Shown piece after piece: positions 26,401 to 34,221 of a stretch of DNA of 64,000 bases. The notes under the pieces are model-generated. The model worked only from the letters and a program-made list of their open reading frames with translations, did no database searches and had not been told where the DNA came from. How positions within the stretch are numbered: position 1 is the stretch's first letter; the number at the start of each line of letters is the position of its first letter. The position numbers and the translations under genes were made by a program. This DNA is from an uncultured Desulfobacterales bacterium (lineage in GTDB: Bacteria; Desulfobacterota; Desulfobacteria; Desulfobacterales; SpSt-501), in contig CALIUY010000017.1 in NCBI GenBank assembly GCA_938048455.1, positions 1-64,000 of the forward strand. The letters run 5' to 3'.

Positions 26401-29112
26401 ATGGTCGATTCCATCGCGCCGCAGGGCGAGCCGGGGGACTTGACCCTGATCGCCACCCACATCAACGCCGATTTCGACGCCCTCGCCTCGCTGCTCGCCG
26501 CCCGCAAGATCTACCCCGAGGGCAAGGTCGTCTTTCCCGGATCGCAAGAAAAGAACCTGCGCACCTTCTTTGTGAGCTCGTTGCTTTACCTGTTTCATAT
26601 CGTGGAACTCTCCGAGGTGGATCTCGACCGCGTCCGGCGCCTGATCCTGGTGGACACCCGGCAGCCGGGAAGGATCGGGAAACTCGCCGCCCTCGCCTCC
26701 CGCCCCGGGATCGAAATCCACATTTACGACCACCATCCCGAGGCCGAGGGCGACCTCCGCGGCGCCGTGGAGGTCTGCGAGCCGGTCGGCGCGACGGTGA
26801 CTCTTCTCGCCGAGATCCTGCGCGAACGCGGGCTGCGCCTGACGGCCGAGGAGGCGACGATTCTCTGCCTGGGACTTTACGAGGACACCGGTTCCTTCAC
26901 CTACCCCTCGACGACCCCCCGCGACCTCGCCGCCGCCTCCTGGCTGCTCTCCTGCGGGGCCGCGCTGAACGTCGTCTCCGACCTGATCGCCCGCGAGCTG
27001 AATCCCGAGCAGGTGGCCATCCTGAACGACATGATCCAGTCCGCCCGCCGCCAGCACATCAACGGCATCGAAGTCGTGGTTACCGGCATCCAGCGCGAGA
27101 CCTACCTCCCGGATTTCGCCTTCCTCGTGCAGAAGATGGCGCGCATGGAAAACCTCGAGGTCTTCTTCGCGCTCGCCCTCATGGAATCGAAGATCCACAT
27201 CGTGGGCCGCAGCCGCCGCGAGGACGTCGACGTCGGGGCGATCCTCGGCACCTTGGGGGGCGGCGGCCACCCCTACGCCGCGGCGGCGACCCTCAAGGGG
27301 TTGACGCTCCAGCAGGCGGAGGCGCTGCTGTTGGAGCGGCTGCACCAGACCCTGCAGAACCGGCGTCTGGCCGCCTCGCTCATGTCCTCGCCGCCGATCA
27401 GCGTGGACGCCGCCGTCTCCTGCGAGGAGGCCAACGGCATCCTCACCCGCTACAACGTGAACGCCCTGCTCGTGACCGAGACTCCGCCGGGCGGCAAGCC
27501 TGCGTTGCGGGGGTACATCACCCGCCAGGTGGTCGAAAAAGCTCTCTTTCACGGCTTGGGCCGGGTGCCGGTCGGTGAGTACATGACCTCGGAGGTCGCG
27601 GTCGTGGGGCCCGAGGCCGACCTCCGGGAGATTCAGAAGAAGATCATCGAGCACAAGCAGCGCATCCTGCCGGTGGTGGACGGCGCGGGAAGCATCCTCG
27701 GGGTCATCACGCGCACGGATCTTTTGAACGTGCTGGTCGGCCGCGAGCCCCTGGAAGGGACGACGAGCCGGGATCCGCTGCGCGAGGGGGTGCCGCCGCG
27801 CACCCGCAACCTCGCCCCGCTGCTCGCCGAGCGTCTCCCCCCGCGCCTGCTCTCCGTGCTGCGCGAAATCGGGGCGGTCGCCGCGGAACTCGGCCTTTCC
27901 GCCTATGTCGTCGGCGGCTTCGTGCGCGATCTCTTGCTGCAGCGGCGGGACGAGGACATCGACATCGTGATCGAGGGCGACGGCATCGCTTTTGCCCGCC
28001 GCTTCGCACGGCAGGCGGGCGCCCGGCTCCACACCCACGAGCGCTTCGGCACCGCCGTGATCGCCTTCCCCGACGGCCTGAAAATCGACGTCGCCTCCGC
28101 CCGGCTCGAGTACTACCGTTTCCCGGCCGCGCTGCCTACGGTGGAGATGAGCTCGATCAAGCTCGACCTCTACCGGCGGGATTTCACGATCAACACGCTC
28201 GCCTTGCAGTTGAACCCCGGGCGCTTCGGCACGCTGATCGACTTCTTCAACGCCCAGAAGGACATCAAGGAAAAGACGATCCGCGTCTTGCACAACCTGA
28301 GCCTGGTCGAGGACCCGACCCGCGCCTTCCGCGCCATCCGTTTCGAGCAGCGCTTCGGCTTCACGATCGGCCGGCTCACGGCAGGGTTGATTCAGAACGC
28401 GGTCAAGATGGACTTTTTCCGCAACCTCTCGGGACGCCGCATTTTCCAGGAGCTCCGGCTCCTCCTCGAAGAGGAGAACCCCGTCGCGGCCCTGCAGCGC
28501 CTGAGCGATTTCCAGCTCCTCGCCGTGCTCCATCCGCAGATCGTCTTCGACAAGGGGCTCGGGCAGCTGCTGCACGCCGTGCGCCAGGTCGTGAGCTGGT
28601 ACGATTTGCTTTTTCTGGGCGACTTCTATATGAAGTGGGCCGTTTACTTTCTGGCCCTGATCGACCGCCTGGACCCGGCACAGGCGGCGGCGCTCTGCCG
28701 GCGCTTGGAGCTTCCGCCGCGGCTCGAGAGCCTCTTCACCGAAGGCCGCACCGCCAGCCGGCGCTGCCTGCAGGAACTGGCACGCCGCCTGCCGCTCGAA
28801 AACAGCGCGGTCTACCGCTTGCTTCGCGGCTTTCAGACCGAGCTCGTCCTTTTCCTGATGGCGGCCGCGGGGCCGGAGCGGGTGAAAAAGGCGATCTCGC
28901 TCTATTTCACCCAGCTCCGCCGGACGGCGACCTCCGTGAACGGCGAGGATCTGAAACGGCTGGGGGTGCCGCCCGGCCCCCTTTATCGGCGGATCCTCGA
29001 TCAGGTCCTGGACGCCCGGTTGAACGGCCGGGTCGAAACCCGCGAAGACGAGCTTGCGTTCGTCCGCGATCTTCTGCGGCCCCACGCCCCCGAGCACGAT
29101 CCGGGCCCGTAA
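26401..29112 (+). CDS. DHH-DHHA1-CBS-CBS-poly(A) polymerase fusion (A-adding tRNA nucleotidyltransferase)
   Basis: A 903-residue multidomain protein. The N-terminal third is a DHH phosphoesterase (ATHINADFDALASLL, YDHHPEAEG, GLYEDTGSFTY) with DHHA1 (LGGGGHPYAAAATL). Two CBS domains follow, with GVITRTDLLNVLVG closing the second. The rest is a class II nucleotidyltransferase (VVGGFVRDLLLQRRDEDIDIV and YRRDFTINTLAL). Enzymes of this architecture in Geobacter and Aquifex add the terminal A to tRNA, a separate enzyme adding CC. The DHH part could degrade short RNAs or dinucleotides. GGGAG lies 5-9 nt before the ATG; trpS follows. Confidence 0.93.
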   Translation: MVDSIAPQGEPGDLTLIATHINADFDALASLLAARKIYPEGKVVFPGSQEKNLRTFFVSSLLYLFHIVELSEVDLDRVRRLILVDTRQPGRIGKLAALASRPGIEIHIYDHHPEAEGDLRGAVEVCEPVGATVTLLAEILRERGLRLTAEEATILCLGLYEDTGSFTYPSTTPRDLAAASWLLSCGAALNVVSDLIARELNPEQVAILNDMIQSARRQHINGIEVVVTGIQRETYLPDFAFLVQKMARMENLEVFFALALMESKIHIVGRSRREDVDVGAILGTLGGGGHPYAAAATLKGLTLQQAEALLLERLHQTLQNRRLAASLMSSPPISVDAAVSCEEANGILTRYNVNALLVTETPPGGKPALRGYITRQVVEKALFHGLGRVPVGEYMTSEVAVVGPEADLREIQKKIIEHKQRILPVVDGAGSILGVITRTDLLNVLVGREPLEGTTSRDPLREGVPPRTRNLAPLLAERLPPRLLSVLREIGAVAAELGLSAYVVGGFVRDLLLQRRDEDIDIVIEGDGIAFARRFARQAGARLHTHERFGTAVIAFPDGLKIDVASARLEYYRFPAALPTVEMSSIKLDLYRRDFTINTLALQLNPGRFGTLIDFFNAQKDIKEKTIRVLHNLSLVEDPTRAFRAIRFEQRFGFTIGRLTAGLIQNAVKMDFFRNLSGRRIFQELRLLLEEENPVAALQRLSDFQLLAVLHPQIVFDKGLGQLLHAVRQVVSWYDLLFLGDFYMKWAVYFLALIDRLDPAQAAALCRRLELPPRLESLFTEGRTASRRCLQELARRLPLENSAVYRLLRGFQTELVLFLMAAAGPERVKKAISLYFTQLRRTATSVNGEDLKRLGVPPGPLYRRILDQVLDARLNGRVETREDELAFVRDLLRPHAPEHDPGP

Positions 29113-29155
29113 GCTTGGGGCCCTCCTCCGGGAGGCGACCGGGCGGTCGGCGGAA

Positions 29156-29162
29156 AAAGGAG
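29156..29162 (+). promoter_or_regulatory. Shine-Dalgarno that fixes the trpS TTG start
   Basis: AAAGGAG ends five bases before a TTG at 29168. No ATG lies between it and the conserved trpS N-terminus, so this site selects the TTG start codon. Confidence 0.8.
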
Positions 29163-29167
29163 TCCCT

Positions 29168-30157
29168 TTGGAGAGCAAACGACGGATCTTGAGCGGGATG
29201 CGGCCCACCGGGCCGCTTCACCTCGGAAACTACCACGGCGCGCTGGCCAACTGGGTGCGCCTGCAGGCGGAATACGACTGCTTCTTCTTCGTGGCCGACT
29301 GGCATGCGCTCACGAGCGACTACGAACAGCCCGCCTCGATCCGGGGCTTCACGAAAGACATTCTGCTGGACTGGCTCGCCGCCGGGATCGATCCGGAAGT
29401 CTCGACCCTCTTCATCCAGTCGCACCTTGCCGAGCACGCCGAGCTGTATCTGCTGCTCGGCATGATCACGCCGGTCCCGTGGCTCGAGCGGAACCCCACC
29501 TACAAGGACCAGATCGAGCAGTTGCAGAATCGGGACCTCTCCACCTACGGCTTTCTCGGCTACCCCGTGCTCCAGGCCGCGGACATCATTCTCTACAAGC
29601 CTTACGGCGTCCCCGTGGGGGTCGACCAAGCGCCGCATGTCGAGATCACCCGTGAAATCGCCCGGCGGTTCAACTTCCTCTACGGGCCGGTCTTCCCCGA
29701 GCCCCAGGTGATCCTGACCCGGACCCCCAAGCTCCTCGGCACCGACCGCCGCAAGATGAGCAAAAGCTACGGCAACGCCATTTTCCTGAACGACCCTCCG
29801 GAAACGGTGGTCTCCAAGGTCGCCACGATGATCACCGACCCGCAGCGCATGCGCCGCAGCGACCCCGGAAACCCCGACGTCTGCAATGTCTTCGACTTCC
29901 ACCGGCTCTACTCGCCCCCCGAGCTCGTCGCCGACGTCGACCGCCGGTGTCGCACGGCGGGGATCGGCTGTGTCGAATGCAAGAAGCTCATGGCCGGTCA
30001 TTTGAACGCTTTTCTCGAGCCGATGCGCCAGCGCCGCCGGGGCTATGAAAGCGCCCCCGAACGGCTGGAGGAGATCATCGCCGCGGGCAACGACCGGGCC
30101 CGCCGGGTGGCCCGAGCGACGATGGAGGAGGTCCGCCGCGCGGTCGGCTTGCGATGA
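29168..30157 (+). CDS. trpS: Tryptophanyl-tRNA synthetase
   Basis: A class I aminoacyl-tRNA synthetase of 329 residues. The PTGPLHLGNYHG HIGH-type motif, the tryptophan pocket region GYPVLQAADIILY, PVGVDQAPHVEITRE and the MSKS signature (RKMSKSYGNA) are intact. Translation most likely starts at a TTG, giving LESKRRILSGMRPTG, because a good Shine-Dalgarno sits just upstream and no ATG fits. Its stop overlaps scpA (ATGA). Confidence 0.96.
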   Translation: MESKRRILSGMRPTGPLHLGNYHGALANWVRLQAEYDCFFFVADWHALTSDYEQPASIRGFTKDILLDWLAAGIDPEVSTLFIQSHLAEHAELYLLLGMITPVPWLERNPTYKDQIEQLQNRDLSTYGFLGYPVLQAADIILYKPYGVPVGVDQAPHVEITREIARRFNFLYGPVFPEPQVILTRTPKLLGTDRRKMSKSYGNAIFLNDPPETVVSKVATMITDPQRMRRSDPGNPDVCNVFDFHRLYSPPELVADVDRRCRTAGIGCVECKKLMAGHLNAFLEPMRQRRRGYESAPERLEEIIAAGNDRARRVARATMEEVRRAVGLR

Positions 30158-30912
30158 GTGCGGAGATCCCCGGCGGCGGTCCGTCCGGCCGAGGGCCGGA
30201 TGCCCCCTACCGTGTGCGGCTGACCGACGTCTTCGAAGGTCCGATGGACCTTCTCGTCCACCTGATCAAGAAAAACGAGATCGCCGTCACCGACATCCCG
30301 ATCGCGCTGATCACCGAGCAGTACCTCGCGTATCTGGAATTTCTGGATGCGATGAACGTGGATTACGCGGGGGAGTTCGTCGTCCTGGCCTCGACCCTGC
30401 TGCAGATCAAGTCCCGCATGCTGCTTCCGGTCCATGCCGACGAGGGCGCAGAAGAAGAGGACCCGCGGCAGGAGATCGTGCGGCCGCTCGTCGAGTACCT
30501 GAGGCTGAAATCCGCGGCCGAGCGGCTTGCCGAGCGCCCGCTTCTCGGGGAAGACACCTTCACGCGCCCCGCCAAATCCGGGGCGGACGCGGCGGCGGAG
30601 GCGGAACCGGAAATCGTCAAGATCGGCCTTTTCGAGCTGATCGACGCCTTCCAGCGGATCCTCGCGGGACTGCCCGAGGACCGGCGGCTGGAATTCACGG
30701 CCGACACGCTCTCGGTTAAAGACCGCATGACGCAAATCGCCGACGCTCTCGAGGAACGCGGCTCCCTCACCTTCGAGGAGCTCTTTCCGGCACAGCCGAC
30801 CCGGGCCGACATCGTCGTCACTTTCCTGGCTCTTCTGGAAATGGTGAAACTCGGCCTGATCCGGCTCGCCCAGCACGTCCCCTCGGGGATCATCCGGATC
30901 TTCTACCTCTGA
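30154..30912 (+). CDS. scpA: Segregation and condensation protein A
   Basis: The kleisin subunit of the Smc-ScpAB condensin, bridging the SMC heads. The 252-residue protein has the N-terminal FEGPMDLLVHLIKKNEIAVTDIPI motif and a central acidic linker (AEEEDPRQE). The C-terminal winged helix holds VTFLALLEMVKLGLIRL. It overlaps trpS by 4 nt and scpB by 1 nt, forming a coupled pair. No smc gene is in the window. Confidence 0.96.
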   Translation: MSAEIPGGGPSGRGPDAPYRVRLTDVFEGPMDLLVHLIKKNEIAVTDIPIALITEQYLAYLEFLDAMNVDYAGEFVVLASTLLQIKSRMLLPVHADEGAEEEDPRQEIVRPLVEYLRLKSAAERLAERPLLGEDTFTRPAKSGADAAAEAEPEIVKIGLFELIDAFQRILAGLPEDRRLEFTADTLSVKDRMTQIADALEERGSLTFEELFPAQPTRADIVVTFLALLEMVKLGLIRLAQHVPSGIIRIFYL

Positions 30913-31604
30913 TGGACGACCTGAAGAACATCATCGAGGCTTTGCTCTTCGTCGCCGACGAACCGCTCTCCGTCGAACGCCTGCGCCAGGCGGTCGGGCC
31001 CGTGGAGGGGGCCGAAATCCATGCCGCCCTGTCCCAGCTGCAGGCCGAAATGGAGGAGCGCCGCGGCGGCTTCGCCCTGGTCGAAGTGGCCGGGGGCTTC
31101 CAATTCCGCACCCGGCCCGAGTACGGCCCCTGGGTGAAACGGCTGCTCGATCCGCGGCCCGTGCGGTTGAGCAAGGCCGCGCTCGAAACGCTCGCGATCA
31201 TCGCCTACAAGCAGCCGATCATCCGCGCCGAAATCGAGCACCTGCGCGGCGTCGATTGCGGCGGAGTGCTGCGGCAGCTGCTCGAACGGAAGCTCATCCG
31301 CGTGCTGGGCCGCAGGGAGATCCCCGGCCGCCCCCTGATCTACGCCACGACGAAGCGATTCCTCGAGGTCTTCGACCTGAAAGACTTGAACGATCTGCCC
31401 ACCCCCCGCGAGATCGAGGAGCTCGGCCGGCCCTCCCTGGAGGAGCGCGGCAACATCGTGATCGAACCCGAAGAAGAAGGCGCCCTCCCGCCGGAGCAAG
31501 CTTCGCCCGTCGGCGAGCCGCCGGCGGCGGGACAGGCTGCGGAACCCGCTGCAGCCTTACCGCCGGCGGAGGAAGCCCCTCCCCGCCCGGCTTCCGAGGG
31601 CTGA
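30912..31604 (+). CDS. scpB: Segregation and condensation protein B
   Basis: Winged-helix partner of ScpA in the condensin complex. The 230-residue protein has two winged-helix domains with signatures IIEALLFVADEPLS and ALETLAIIAYKQPIIRAEIEHLRGVD, then GRPLIYATTKRFLEVFDL. The last 55 residues are an acidic Pro/Ala/Glu-rich tail beyond the usual domain. Start and scpA stop share TGATG. Confidence 0.96.
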   Translation: MDDLKNIIEALLFVADEPLSVERLRQAVGPVEGAEIHAALSQLQAEMEERRGGFALVEVAGGFQFRTRPEYGPWVKRLLDPRPVRLSKAALETLAIIAYKQPIIRAEIEHLRGVDCGGVLRQLLERKLIRVLGRREIPGRPLIYATTKRFLEVFDLKDLNDLPTPREIEELGRPSLEERGNIVIEPEEEGALPPEQASPVGEPPAAGQAAEPAAALPPAEEAPPRPASEG

Positions 31605-31622
31605 TCCCCGCCGAGGCCGCCC

Positions 31623-32387
31623 GTGGGTGCCGCGCGATCCCTGGAGCGTCTTGCCCGCATGCTCGCCTACATGCTCGGCCGCAACCCGTCCGAGTTTGGG
31701 CTCGTCCCCGACGCCCGGGGCTTCGTCCGGCTGCGTGAGCTTCTGCAAGCGCTCCACGAGGAAGAGGGCTTCCGCCACGTGCGTGAAGCCGATCTCCGGG
31801 CAATACCGCTCTGCCACCCCTCGGCCGACATCGAAATCGAAGAAAACCGAATCCGCTGCCGCAGCCTGGCCTCTTCCCCCGCCGAGGAACACCTTCCGGC
31901 CGAGCCGCCGCGGCTTCTCTATGCCGCGATCCGCCGCCGGGCCTGGCCCTTTGTGCACCAAAAGGGCCTCGCCCCTGAGCGGCAGGCGCCCGCGATCCTT
32001 TGCATTGATCGCGATTTCGCCCTGCGTCTCGGCCGCCGGATCGATCCCGAACCGGTGATTCTGAGCGTGGATGTGCGCCAGGCGGCCGCCGCCGGCGTCC
32101 GCTTCCTGCCTTTGGGGGAGGGGCTCTTTCAAGCCGCCGCCGTGCCCCCCTCCTGTCTGAGCGGCCCTGCTCTGCCGGAAAGTCCGCCTTCGCCGACCGG
32201 GCGCCAGGGACACCCCCCTGCCTCCACGCGCATCCTGCCCGGAGGCTACCTTCCGGACCCGGCCCGGGTTTTCGCCGGCGAGGCGCCCCGGAATCGAAGC
32301 GGGGGCAAGAGGGCGGGAAAACGCCCCCCGCACGGCCGCTGGAAGCGCGAAAAGCCGCCTTGGAAGGAATCGGCGGAAAAAATTTGA
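31623..32387 (+). CDS. Tpt1/KptA-fold protein with degenerate active site
   Basis: A 254-residue protein whose first 180 residues follow the RNA 2'-phosphotransferase family step by step: LARMLAYMLGRNPSEFGLVPDARGF at the start, later PPRLLYAA and PVILSVDVRQAAAAGVRFLPLGEGLF. Real Tpt1/KptA enzymes need an Arg-His pair in the LRH motif. Here those positions read LGR (residues 18-20). The QGHS motif and the HVHLS strand are also replaced. Arg residues at IRCR and GRRIDP may be kept. The C-terminal 70 residues are basic and Pro-rich. Activity is doubtful. The stop codon lies inside the -35 of the tRNA-Lys promoter. Confidence 0.72.
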   Translation: MGAARSLERLARMLAYMLGRNPSEFGLVPDARGFVRLRELLQALHEEEGFRHVREADLRAIPLCHPSADIEIEENRIRCRSLASSPAEEHLPAEPPRLLYAAIRRRAWPFVHQKGLAPERQAPAILCIDRDFALRLGRRIDPEPVILSVDVRQAAAAGVRFLPLGEGLFQAAAVPPSCLSGPALPESPPSPTGRQGHPPASTRILPGGYLPDPARVFAGEAPRNRSGGKRAGKRPPHGRWKREKPPWKESAEKI

Positions 32388-32412
32388 CAGGGTTTTTCGT
32401 CTCTGGTATGAG
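32384..32412 (+). promoter_or_regulatory. Sigma70 promoter of tRNA-Lys
   Basis: A consensus TTGACA (32384-32389), a 17-nt spacer and TATGAG (32407-32412) predict a start near 32419, 25 nt before the tRNA. The TGA stop of the preceding gene is part of the -35 hexamer. Confidence 0.8.
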
Positions 32413-32443
32413 AGGGTTCCCGTGTGTAAGGCCGGGCCGTGAT

Positions 32444-32520
32444 GGGCTGCTAGCTCAACTAGGCAGAGCAAATGACTCTTAATCATTAGGTTGCTGGTTC
32501 GATTCCAGCGCAGCCCACCA
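32444..32520 (+). tRNA. tRNA-Lys (anticodon CTT)
   Basis: A complete plus-strand cloverleaf: acceptor GGGCTGC/GCAGCCC, anticodon stem AATGA/TCATT with loop CTCTTAA, T arm CTGG TTCGATTCCAG, and encoded CCA. The CTT anticodon reads AAG lysine. It has its own strong promoter. Confidence 0.97.
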
Positions 32521-32914
32521 TCCTTAAAAAATCCATCCTTCCGCTCAGGACCGGAACCGCCCGGTCCCTCTTCATCGCTCAAATCCGCTCTTCCGGGGAG
32601 AATCCCTACCGCCCTCGCCGCTGCCAGGTTGCCTTCGGGCATTTTCGATCCCCCGCGCCCGGCGCATTCGGACCGCCCCCCCCGGTGCTGTGCCGGGCGC
32701 CCTCTTGAAATCGCTTCCTCCGGATCCGCAGGAATCCGCGAGCGCGGCTGGCAAGCAAGTCGAAAGGAATTCCGGAACGCTTCCGGATTCCCCGCCGCCC
32801 TTTGGACCCGGATCTCGTTTCGCGAAGAGAAGCGGCGTCCCGCTCGAACCCGCCGGCCGGCTCGTCACGCGGAGGTCCCGACGCGACATCCGCAAAGGCA
32901 TCCTGCGCCTGGTC
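32521..32914 (+). other. Gap after tRNA-Lys with no gene recognised
   Basis: About 390 bases between tRNA-Lys and the HMA2-like gene. Overlapping open frames exist on both strands but none has a ribosome-binding site, a plausible N-terminus or a recognisable protein. A short A run follows the tRNA but there is no convincing terminator hairpin. No copy of the tRNA 3' end, which would mark an integration site, was seen. Confidence 0.6.
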
Positions 32915-33286
32915 TTAGATCAGCGCGGCGAGAAGGGAGAGGCCGCTTGCATCCAGGAGGCGGCCGACCGCCCAGCCGACGGCCGCGCGGCCGATCCGCC
33001 GGCCGGCCGTGGCCATGGCCTGTTCGAAGCGATCCTCCGGCGAAATCAGGTGGGAGGGATCGATCAGGCTCTTGGCGGAGAGCGCTTCCGTGATCTCGCC
33101 GGGAAGAACGGCTTGGGGGTCGAAATGGACGACGAGGCTTCCGGTGAGCGGGGTGAAGACGGCGGAGTGGACGCCGGGAAACGATTGCAGCACGCGCCTT
33201 GCCTGCTCTCCCTCATCGGGGAACGATTTCCAGCCGAGGCTTTTCAACCGCATCCGACCGGGAACGCAATGGATGTAGACGGTCAT
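32915..33286 (-). CDS. HMA2-like small protein
   Basis: A 123-residue protein resembling the HMA2 family: HCVPGRMRLKSLGWK at the start and a ferredoxin-like fold ending in GVHSAVFTPLTGSLVVHFDP. The C-terminus IGRAAVGWAVGRLLDASGLSLLAALI-like segment is weakly hydrophobic. The metal-binding CxxC of true heavy-metal domains is absent. Such proteins are common beside metal ATPases, but none is nearby. GGAG precedes the ATG. Function unknown. Confidence 0.7.
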   Translation of the reverse strand: MTVYIHCVPGRMRLKSLGWKSFPDEGEQARRVLQSFPGVHSAVFTPLTGSLVVHFDPQAVLPGEITEALSAKSLIDPSHLISPEDRFEQAMATAGRRIGRAAVGWAVGRLLDASGLSLLAALI

Positions 33287-33462
33287 GCCGGGCTCTCCGC
33301 GGGCAATGGGGCAATGGGGAAAGGAATTCGGTTACGTTCCGTTCCGCTCTACTCCCGCATCTTGTGCCGGATTTGTTAGGGAACCACTAGATCCGGGATA
33401 GAATTCGGCTGAGCCGATTCATTCTTGACGGCAGCTTCGAGATAGCTGTAGTGTAGCTTCCA

Positions 33463-33723
33463 ATGGCTTCGCCCGGTGAGACTCAAACTTGCGGGGAAAG
33501 CCCGATGGAAGGATCCGAGGAGAAGAAGCTGGAAAAGGAAGAGCCCGTGGACCCCCCGCAGACGCCGGATCCGCAGGCGTCCGGCCCCTCGAGTCGGGTC
33601 AAGTTCGAAATCTTCGGCGAGGAGATGATCGAAAAGCGGGTCAAGGCGAGCGGCAACAGCGGCCGGGTCTATCTTCCGCCCGACTGGGTCGGCCACCGGG
33701 TGAAAATCATCCGCATCGACTGA
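33463..33723 (+). CDS. DUF2080 family (transposon-encoded type) protein
   Basis: An 86-residue protein. Its last 40 residues (EKRVKASGNSGRVYLPPDWVG, then HRVKIIRID) match the DUF2080 pattern, described as transposon-encoded in archaea and seen in some Desulfobacterota. The pattern resembles a small AbrB-like DNA-binding hairpin. The first 45 residues are an acidic linker. An ATG at 33505 behind GGGGAAAG is an alternative start. No transposase is near. Its 3' end is part of a 24-bp tandem duplication. Confidence 0.7.
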   Translation: MASPGETQTCGESPMEGSEEKKLEKEEPVDPPQTPDPQASGPSSRVKFEIFGEEMIEKRVKASGNSGRVYLPPDWVGHRVKIIRID

Positions 33724-33754
33724 TCGGCAGTCATCCGCATCGACTGATCGGCAG
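33707..33754 (+). repeat. Perfect 24-bp tandem duplication at the end of the DUF2080 gene
   Basis: Positions 33707-33730 and 33731-33754 are identical. The unit covers the last codons and stop of the DUF2080 gene plus seven downstream bases. The second copy lies in the 51-nt gap before the GNAT gene, so it does not change either protein. Confidence 0.95.
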
Positions 33755-33774
33755 AAAGAAGGCGCTCAAGGCTC

Positions 33775-34212
33775 ATGGACAACGTGCGGATCCGTGCTCT
33801 TGCGGTCGAAGACGCCCCGGAAATTGTGCGCATCTACTCCGCCATCACCCGCAAGCCCGCAGGCGATGAGCTGCGCGAGGTGATCGAGGACCACGCCCGT
33901 CGCCGCGACGGCGCCTGCTTCGTGGCCGAGCAGGACGACCGGATCGTGGGCTTCATGATCAGCACCATCCTGACCGCGGGCTTCGGGCTGGCCAAGAGCG
34001 CCTGGATCTCGACGATCGGGGTGCGCCCCGATCAGATGGGCCGCGGCATCGGCGCCTCCCTGGCCGCCGCGGTCTTCGAACACTACCGCGCCCAGGGGAT
34101 CGACACCGTCTACACCTCGGTACGCTGGGATTCGACCGATCTGCTCTCCTTTTTCAAGACGCTCGGCTTCGACCGCAGCAACTTCATCAACCTGCGCAAA
34201 GTCCTCGTCTGA
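33775..34212 (+). CDS. GNAT family N-acetyltransferase
   Basis: A 145-residue acetyltransferase with the acetyl-CoA loop IGVRPDQMGRGIGASL (about 81-96) and the following beta-bulge and C-terminal TVYTSVRWDSTDLLSFFKTLGF typical of the fold. The substrate is unknown. It follows the DUF2080 gene by 51 nt in the same direction and may be co-transcribed; the same pairing would be worth checking in relatives. Confidence 0.85.
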   Translation: MDNVRIRALAVEDAPEIVRIYSAITRKPAGDELREVIEDHARRRDGACFVAEQDDRIVGFMISTILTAGFGLAKSAWISTIGVRPDQMGRGIGASLAAAVFEHYRAQGIDTVYTSVRWDSTDLLSFFKTLGFDRSNFINLRKVLV

Positions 34213-34221
34213 GGTCCACCC

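Noticed and set aside
26323-29208. 961-codon open frame on the minus strand antisense to the DHH/A-adding gene
   Set aside because: GC-rich third positions of a real gene open long antisense frames. The translation has no family features and the plus-strand protein is fully recognisable.
32491-33093. 200-codon plus-strand open frame spanning the tRNA-Lys 3' end and the following gap
   Set aside because: It includes part of the tRNA and runs antisense to the HMA2-like gene; its residues are unstructured Arg/Pro/Ser-rich.
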